From: Pseudomonadota bacterium | GTDB taxonomy: Bacteria; Pseudomonadota; Alphaproteobacteria; Micavibrionales; UBA2020 | Direction: 5' to 3' | Assembly (NCBI GenBank): GCA_021805245.1 | Contig: JAJZFS010000089.1 | Span: 1-46,260 of the forward strand | DNA length: 46,260 nt | Shown here: positions 42,392-46,260 of the stretch, in pieces | Layout of the letters: each line of letters begins with the position of its first letter | Position numbering within the stretch: the first letter of the stretch is position 1 | Notes under the pieces: model-generated | Database searches by the model: none | What the model was told of the DNA's origin: nothing | What the model saw: the letters and a program-made list of their open reading frames with translations, nothing else | Position numbers and translations under genes: made by a program

Positions 42392-42450
42392 GAAAATTGA
42401 AGGTCAAGGTTCAATTAAGGTTTAACGTCAATCAAAGGGGAATGAAGAGC

Positions 42451-43170
42451 ATGCGGGTTCTACTGGTAGAAGACGATCAGTCCACAGCCAAAAGCATTGA
42501 ACTGATGCTGAAATCCGACGGCTACGTCGTCGATATGACCGACATGGGCGAGGACGGACTCGAAATCGGCAAGCTCTACGAATACGATATCATCATTCTT
42601 GATTTGATGCTGCCCGATCTCGACGGCTACGAAGTTCTGAAGCGTCTGCGTGCCGCCAAGGTCGAAACCCCCATCTTGATTCTCTCCGGCCTGTCGGAAC
42701 TGGACAGCAAGCTCAAAGGCCTCGGCTTCGGCGCTGACGACTATCTCACCAAACCGTTCGACAAACGCGAGCTCATGGCGCGCATTCAGGCGATCGTCCG
42801 CCGTTCCAAAGGCCACGCGCAGAGCGTCATCAAGACAGGCCCGATCATGGTCAATCTCGATGCCCGCACCGTCGAAGTCGACAACAAGCAATTGCACCTG
42901 ACCAGCAAGGAATACGGCATCATCGAGTTGCTCTCCTTGCGCAAAGGTTCGACCCTGACCAAGGAAATGTTCCTCAACCACCTGTATGGCGGCATGGACG
43001 AGCCGGAGGTCAAAATCATCGACGTGTTTATTTGCAAGCTGCGCAAGAAGATCGACAAGCTGTCTCCCGACGGCGGCGCCTGTATCGAAACCGTCTGGGG
43101 CCGCGGCTATGTGCTGCGCGACCCGAACGGCGTGCCGCAGCAACCCCCCAGGGAATCCGTTTCAGGATAA
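42451..43170 (+). CDS. ctrA: cell-cycle response regulator CtrA (OmpR family)
   Basis: The product is 239 residues from ATG 42451. The receiver domain (1-120) has the acidic pocket EDD at 7-9, the phosphorylated Asp51 in IILDLMLPD and Lys101 in LTKPF. The OmpR-type winged helix (about 128-225) ends [13 protein letters not shown], matching Caulobacter CtrA closely. CtrA controls cell division, flagellum and chemotaxis genes and blocks replication origins. AAAGGGGA lies about 10 bases upstream; ATG 42442 would sit on top of it. The C-terminus ends RESVSG rather than the Ala-Ala that ClpXP reads in Caulobacter. It is divergent from rpmF. Confidence 0.95.
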   Translation: MRVLLVEDDQSTAKSIELMLKSDGYVVDMTDMGEDGLEIGKLYEYDIIILDLMLPDLDGYEVLKRLRAAKVETPILILSGLSELDSKLKGLGFGADDYLTKPFDKRELMARIQAIVRRSKGHAQSVIKTGPIMVNLDARTVEVDNKQLHLTSKEYGIIELLSLRKGSTLTKEMFLNHLYGGMDEPEVKIIDVFICKLRKKIDKLSPDGGACIETVWGRGYVLRDPNGVPQQPPRESVSG

Positions 43171-43196
43171 AGATCTAAGACCGGTCAGGACTGCCC

Positions 43197-43268
43197 GTGA
43201 CTTCTTTCAGTGATGAGACAACGCTTTCGCCGTTGACGTTGAGGGTCGTGTATGGGTGGCGCCTATAA
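43197..43268 (+). pseudogene. 5' fragment of an AEC transporter gene
   Basis: Reading from GTG 43197 gives 23 codons then TAA. The first 21 residues (VTSFSDETTLSPLTLRVVYG, then W) align without gaps with the start of the intact transporter at 44048 (MTAFNPETTLVPLTLLIALG, then W), identical at 12 of 21 positions, and about 73% of bases match. After Trp the similarity ends. It looks like the remnant of a duplicated or displaced 5' end. Confidence 0.6.
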
Positions 43269-43389
43269 TATATCAAAATTATATGGCGTGGCTCTCGCGC
43301 GGAGCACTCTCCTGCTGACATGGCATCCATTGTCAGACGATGGAACGGCATGATAGTATTCGGGCAAAATCACAATGGAGAATAAGGAT

Positions 43390-43777
43390 ATGCGCGCAAA
43401 ATCGCCTTTGATGGTTCTGAGTTTTGTCTTGGTCTGTCTCGCGTCAATCCCCGCCCGCGCGAAAGCCGTTTACCTTGATTGCAATGGTACAGCGGTTCAC
43501 GAGGCGCTAAAAATCGATTATAGCGTCCGTACCGTGGTGACAACCGACTTCTATGACGGAAAAGACATCACCGACAGGTATGGAAAAAACGGCGCGCCCG
43601 GCACAAATTTCAGCGGGGCAAGTCATCTGGGGCATGTCGTCCAATATAGGGAACTATCGCTACGCGCTCAGCCCCATGACAGGTCAACTGTCATGGTCGT
43701 TAAGTGATCGGTTCAAACTCAGGGGCGCTGGCACGATGATGTGCACGGTCGGCAAAAAGCCCACGGTAAAATTCTAG
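43390..43777 (+). pseudogene. small secreted protein, frameshifted
   Basis: From ATG 43390 (AAGG upstream) a signal peptide of about 24 residues ending ARA is followed by YLDCNGTAVHEALKIDY and DITDRYGKNGAP. The open frame then changes. Removing one G from the GGGG at 43615-43618 joins it to a continuation QVIWGMSS, YRYALSPMTGQLSWSL and GTMMCTVGKKP, ending at TAG 43777. This gives about 129 residues with a C-terminal Y-x-L-x(3)-TG-x-L-x pattern and Cys seen in small periplasmic proteins of unknown role. The unshifted frame ends at 43707 with an unrelated tail. It may be a real lesion or a base-call error. Confidence 0.55.
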
Positions 43778-44047
43778 AGGATAAACAGATGTCCTTATGC
43801 TCCCGGAAATCCACTGGCGCCCTTTGCAGGGATACCTCGTATTTGGAGGATGAAAAGTTGGCGGGGGGGGGCATCCTTTTACGCCATGATCGCTATTCCG
43901 GCCATCACGCCGCCGGCAGCGTGTACGGCAGCATCCGCCACGCCACGGGCTCATCTGCCTTTAAGTGCTCTATGCTCTGCTGCTCGAAAGCCACAATGCC
44001 CATCTCAAAAGACTTGAATGTAAAACCCCGAATTTTTAAGGCTTCAT
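43778..44047. other. gap with G9 tract and doubtful short frame
   Basis: No firm gene was found. A run of nine G (43863-43871) lies near the start of a 55-codon frame (43850-44017) that begins MKSWRGGASFY and includes a possible lipobox-like PPAAC. The ribosome site GGAGG touches the ATG directly, too close for normal initiation. A different frame crosses the tract and runs into the transporter gene out of frame. Either may be degraded sequence. Confidence 0.35.
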
Positions 44048-44980
44048 ATGACTGCTTTCAATCCAGAAACAACGCTTGTGCCGTTGACGTTGCTGATCGC
44101 GCTCGGCTGGATTGCCGGCCGCTGGCGGAGCATTGACGTAAGACCCATATCCACGTTGCTGATTTATGCCGTCGCGCCAGTGGTGGCGTTCGGCTCGACG
44201 GCGCAACTCGTCTTCCATGGCAGAATCATCCTGTTGCCGGTCATCGTCTATACGCTGGCCTGTTTTTGCGGCCTCACGTCCTTTGCGCTGGGGCGGGGGC
44301 TGCTGAAACAGAAGGACATGCGCTTTCTTTTGCCGGAAGCGACGGGATGCGGTAACAACGGCTATTTCGGGCTGCCGCTGGCCATGGCGCTGTTTGCGCC
44401 TGCGCAGGTGGGCGTTTATTTTTTGATCATGATGGGCACCTCTCTTTTCGAGGCCACGTTCGGCTATTATTTCGTCGGGCGCGGGAACCTCTCCGTCATG
44501 GATTCACTCAAGCGCACCGCAGGTATGCCGATTATCTATGCCATCACCGCAGGGCTTTTCCTTTCCGCGCATCATATCCCTCTCGATCCGGGCCTGTTAA
44601 AGCTTTGTGACGTGGCGAAGGGTTGTTATGTGACGCTCGGCATGATGATCATCGGCCTGGCGCTGGCCAAACATAAAAAGCTCTCCTGGGATTTCGATTT
44701 CATTGCGCTGGTGATGTTCGGCAAATATGTCCTCTGGGCGGTCGCGGTCGCGGGCTTCGTTTGGCTTGATATGCATGTGCTGAAGATATACGGCGCTTCC
44801 GTTTACGCCATGATCGCCATTCTCGTCGTCACGCCGTCGGCGGCGAATACGGCGGCTTTTGCCGCGCAACACGAGTTCAAGCCGCAGCAGGCGGCGACCG
44901 TCGTTTTCCTGACGACACTCCTGTCTTTCGCAACATTGCCTTTTACGCTGCCGCTGCTGTTTACTTTTGTGCCGCACTGA
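44048..44980 (+). CDS. AEC family transporter (auxin efflux carrier type)
   Basis: The product is 310 residues with about ten membrane helices in two five-helix halves. The N-terminal part TLLIALGWIAGRW, the crossover segment LPEATGCGNNGYFGLPLAMALF (given in part as GCGNNGYFGLP) and the C-terminal VVTPSAANTAAFA with a helix break are characteristic of the AEC/BASS-like fold. Such carriers export or import organic acids or auxin-like compounds across the inner membrane; the substrate is unknown. ATG 44048 has only a weak AAGG upstream. Its last 20 bases overlap the end of cheR on the other strand. Confidence 0.88.
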   Translation: MTAFNPETTLVPLTLLIALGWIAGRWRSIDVRPISTLLIYAVAPVVAFGSTAQLVFHGRIILLPVIVYTLACFCGLTSFALGRGLLKQKDMRFLLPEATGCGNNGYFGLPLAMALFAPAQVGVYFLIMMGTSLFEATFGYYFVGRGNLSVMDSLKRTAGMPIIYAITAGLFLSAHHIPLDPGLLKLCDVAKGCYVTLGMMIIGLALAKHKKLSWDFDFIALVMFGKYVLWAVAVAGFVWLDMHVLKIYGASVYAMIAILVVTPSAANTAAFAAQHEFKPQQAATVVFLTTLLSFATLPFTLPLLFTFVPH

Positions 44981-45836
44981 CGGACGGGGCGGCCGCCGCG
45001 GGTTTTTTCTCCGCCATAAAGGTGGAATCGTCGCGCACGTAAACGCCGCGCACGTTGGCGAGCGGTTTGAAGGACTCCGATATGCCGATGACGGTTTCCG
45101 CGCCGCCGAGAAACAGAACGCCGTCCTCTTTGGTGGCGCCATTGAGCGCGGACAGCACTTTGCCCTTGGTGGGCACGTCGAAATAAATCAGGACGTTGCG
45201 GCAGAGAACGATGTCGAAATGGCCGAGGTGCCCCAGATCGGTCAGCAGGTTGGCTTCTTTGAAGGTGATCAGGTCCTTCAGTTCTGGTTTGATCGCCCAG
45301 TTGTCGCCCTGTTTGGCGAAATATTTGACCAGCATCTGGATCGGCAGGCCGCGCTGGACTTCGAACTGCGAGTAGACGCCGGCCTTGGCCTGCGCGAGGA
45401 TGTCCAAAGACAGATCTGTCGCGACGATCTCGAACCGCCAGCCGGCGAGCTGCGGATGTTCTTTCAAGGTCATGGCGACGGAATAAGGCTCCTGCCCGCT
45501 GGAGCAGGCGGCGGACCAGATGCGCAGGCTTCTTTGCGTACCGCGGGATTTCAGAAAGACCGGCAGGATGTCCTCTTTCAGGCGCTGGAACGGCGTATTG
45601 TCACGGAAGAACGACGTTTCGTTGGTCGTCATGGCCTCGACGACCGCGCGGGTCAGCGCCATGTCCCTGCCAGACCGCATTGTCTGCGCCAGCCCTTCGA
45701 GGCCGTTCTGAATGCCCTGCTTCTGCGCCAGCGGCAGCAGGCGTGATTCAAGCAGGTACATTTTTTCAGGCGTGATGATCAGGCCGGATTCCTTTTTCAG
45801 CAGTGCTTCAAAAAATTTGTAGTCCTGGTCCCTCAT
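44961..45836 (-). CDS. cheR: chemotaxis protein methyltransferase CheR
   Basis: The product is 291 residues. An N-terminal helical domain (about 1-80) with MTTNETSFFRDNTPF is followed by a SAM-binding domain with IWSAACSSGQEPYSVAM, ATDLSLDILAQAKAG, CRNVLIYFD and a final LFLGGAETVIG. CheR methylates glutamates on chemoreceptors during adaptation. Its start overlaps the cheB stop (ATGA at 45836-45833), so the pair is co-translated. The last 25 residues (KKPAAAAPSV) are a flexible Ala-rich tail. It is convergent with the AEC transporter. Confidence 0.95.
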   Translation of the reverse strand: MRDQDYKFFEALLKKESGLIITPEKMYLLESRLLPLAQKQGIQNGLEGLAQTMRSGRDMALTRAVVEAMTTNETSFFRDNTPFQRLKEDILPVFLKSRGTQRSLRIWSAACSSGQEPYSVAMTLKEHPQLAGWRFEIVATDLSLDILAQAKAGVYSQFEVQRGLPIQMLVKYFAKQGDNWAIKPELKDLITFKEANLLTDLGHLGHFDIVLCRNVLIYFDVPTKGKVLSALNGATKEDGVLFLGGAETVIGISESFKPLANVRGVYVRDDSTFMAEKKPAAAAPSVSAAQK

Positions 45837-46260
45837 AAAGCGCCCCCGGCTATGGAGGAGGCGCCGCGGTCGGCATATTCGCGTACGGCATGTGCCATTT
45901 TGCCAAGAGACAACACCTGCGTGCAGATGCCCGCCATGGCCACCGCCCCCGGCATGCCCCAGACAACGCTGGTTGCTTCATCCTGCGCCAGCACGGTTCC
46001 ACCCGCTTCCGCGAGTTGCTGGCAGGCTTTCATGCCGTCCGCGCCCATGCCGGTGAAGATGACCGCGAGGATTCTCTTGCCATACACGTTGATGAGGCTG
46101 CGCAGCATGGGGTCGACGGCGGGGCGGCAGAAATTCTCCTGCGCGTCCTGATTGAGCGAGATGATTTTCTGTCCGCCCTGTTGCCGGACGGTCATGTGAA
46201 AGTTGCCCGGCGCAAGATAGATGCGGCCGCCGGTGACGGGTTCGCCATCCTGCGCTTCGC
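45833..46260 (-). CDS. cheB: chemotaxis methylesterase CheB (N-terminal part beyond the window)
   Basis: The visible 141 residues are the C-terminal methylesterase domain. RIYLAPGNFHM holds the catalytic histidine and IFTGMGADGMKA holds the catalytic aspartate; DEATSVVWGMPGAV and a final helix follow. The serine motif and the receiver domain lie to the right of 46260. CheB removes receptor methyl groups when phosphorylated by CheA. The ATG at 46195 is internal, not the start. It overlaps cheR by four bases. Confidence 0.93.
   Translation of the reverse strand, partial: EAQDGEPVTGGRIYLAPGNFHMTVRQQGGQKIISLNQDAQENFCRPAVDPMLRSLINVYGKRILAVIFTGMGADGMKACQQLAEAGGTVLAQDEATSVVWGMPGAVAMAGICTQVLSLGKMAHAVREYADRGASSIAGGAL

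Noticed and set aside
43741-44136. 131-codon plus-strand frame between the frameshifted gene and the AEC transporter
   Set aside because: It starts inside the previous gene and ends inside the transporter out of frame; no domain or good ribosome site.

Overview
The window looks like chromosomal DNA of a free-living alphaproteobacterium. The evidence is the gene order rpmF-plsX-fabH-ihfA-merR, a full-length CtrA response regulator, a GANTC (CcrM-type) site in the ctrA promoter, TTAA-N7-TTAA CtrA-type boxes, divergent recG/sdhE, and chemotaxis genes. I cannot name the genus from the sequence. No insertion sequence, integrase, prophage block or CRISPR array was seen. Coding density is high, and several convergent pairs overlap or abut at their 3' ends.

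Layout. 1-7.4 kb: a truncated AI-2E-type permease, a cationic amino acid permease, a small FliL-like exported protein behind a CtrA-type box, recG, sdhE, a membrane protein, rlmB with a long disordered N-terminus, and tRNA-Tyr. 7.4-17.3 kb: a two-partner secretion locus, with a TpsB outer-membrane transporter followed 20 nt later by a 2576-residue TpsA exoprotein built like CdiA but without a recognisable toxin or immunity gene. 17.3-24.7 kb: recQ, a broken amino acid permease, a repeat protein, a histidine phosphatase, an APH-fold kinase and an MscS channel. 24.7-28.8 kb: a sugar block (alpha-glucosidase and glucokinase, with mscS last in the operon, and divergent pgi) that would hydrolyse alpha-glucosides to glucose and convert it to fructose-6-phosphate. 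28.8-36.1 kb: an AIM24-family protein, a diguanylate cyclase, a sulfotransferase, tRNA-Arg, a DipZ thiol-redox protein translationally coupled to a GT2 glycosyltransferase, and two methyltransferases. 36.1-38.9 kb: a second TPS-domain exoprotein with a His/Asp-rich tail and a structured leader. 38.9-43.2 kb: merR, ihfA, fabH, plsX, rpmF and divergent ctrA. 43.2-46.3 kb: a decayed patch (5' fragment of a transporter gene, a frameshifted secreted-protein gene, a G9 tract), an intact AEC transporter, and cheR/cheB running off the right edge.

The strongest leads are a 16-bp CtrA-like motif shared by two unlinked genes (FliL-like and AIM24), one copy of which forms the inner part of a 15-bp-stem hairpin; the regularly spaced Ala/Gly/Asn/Asp-rich inserts in TpsA; and the orphan TPS exoprotein with 21 histidines in its last 130 residues. 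All similarity statements come from reading motifs by eye; no database search was run.
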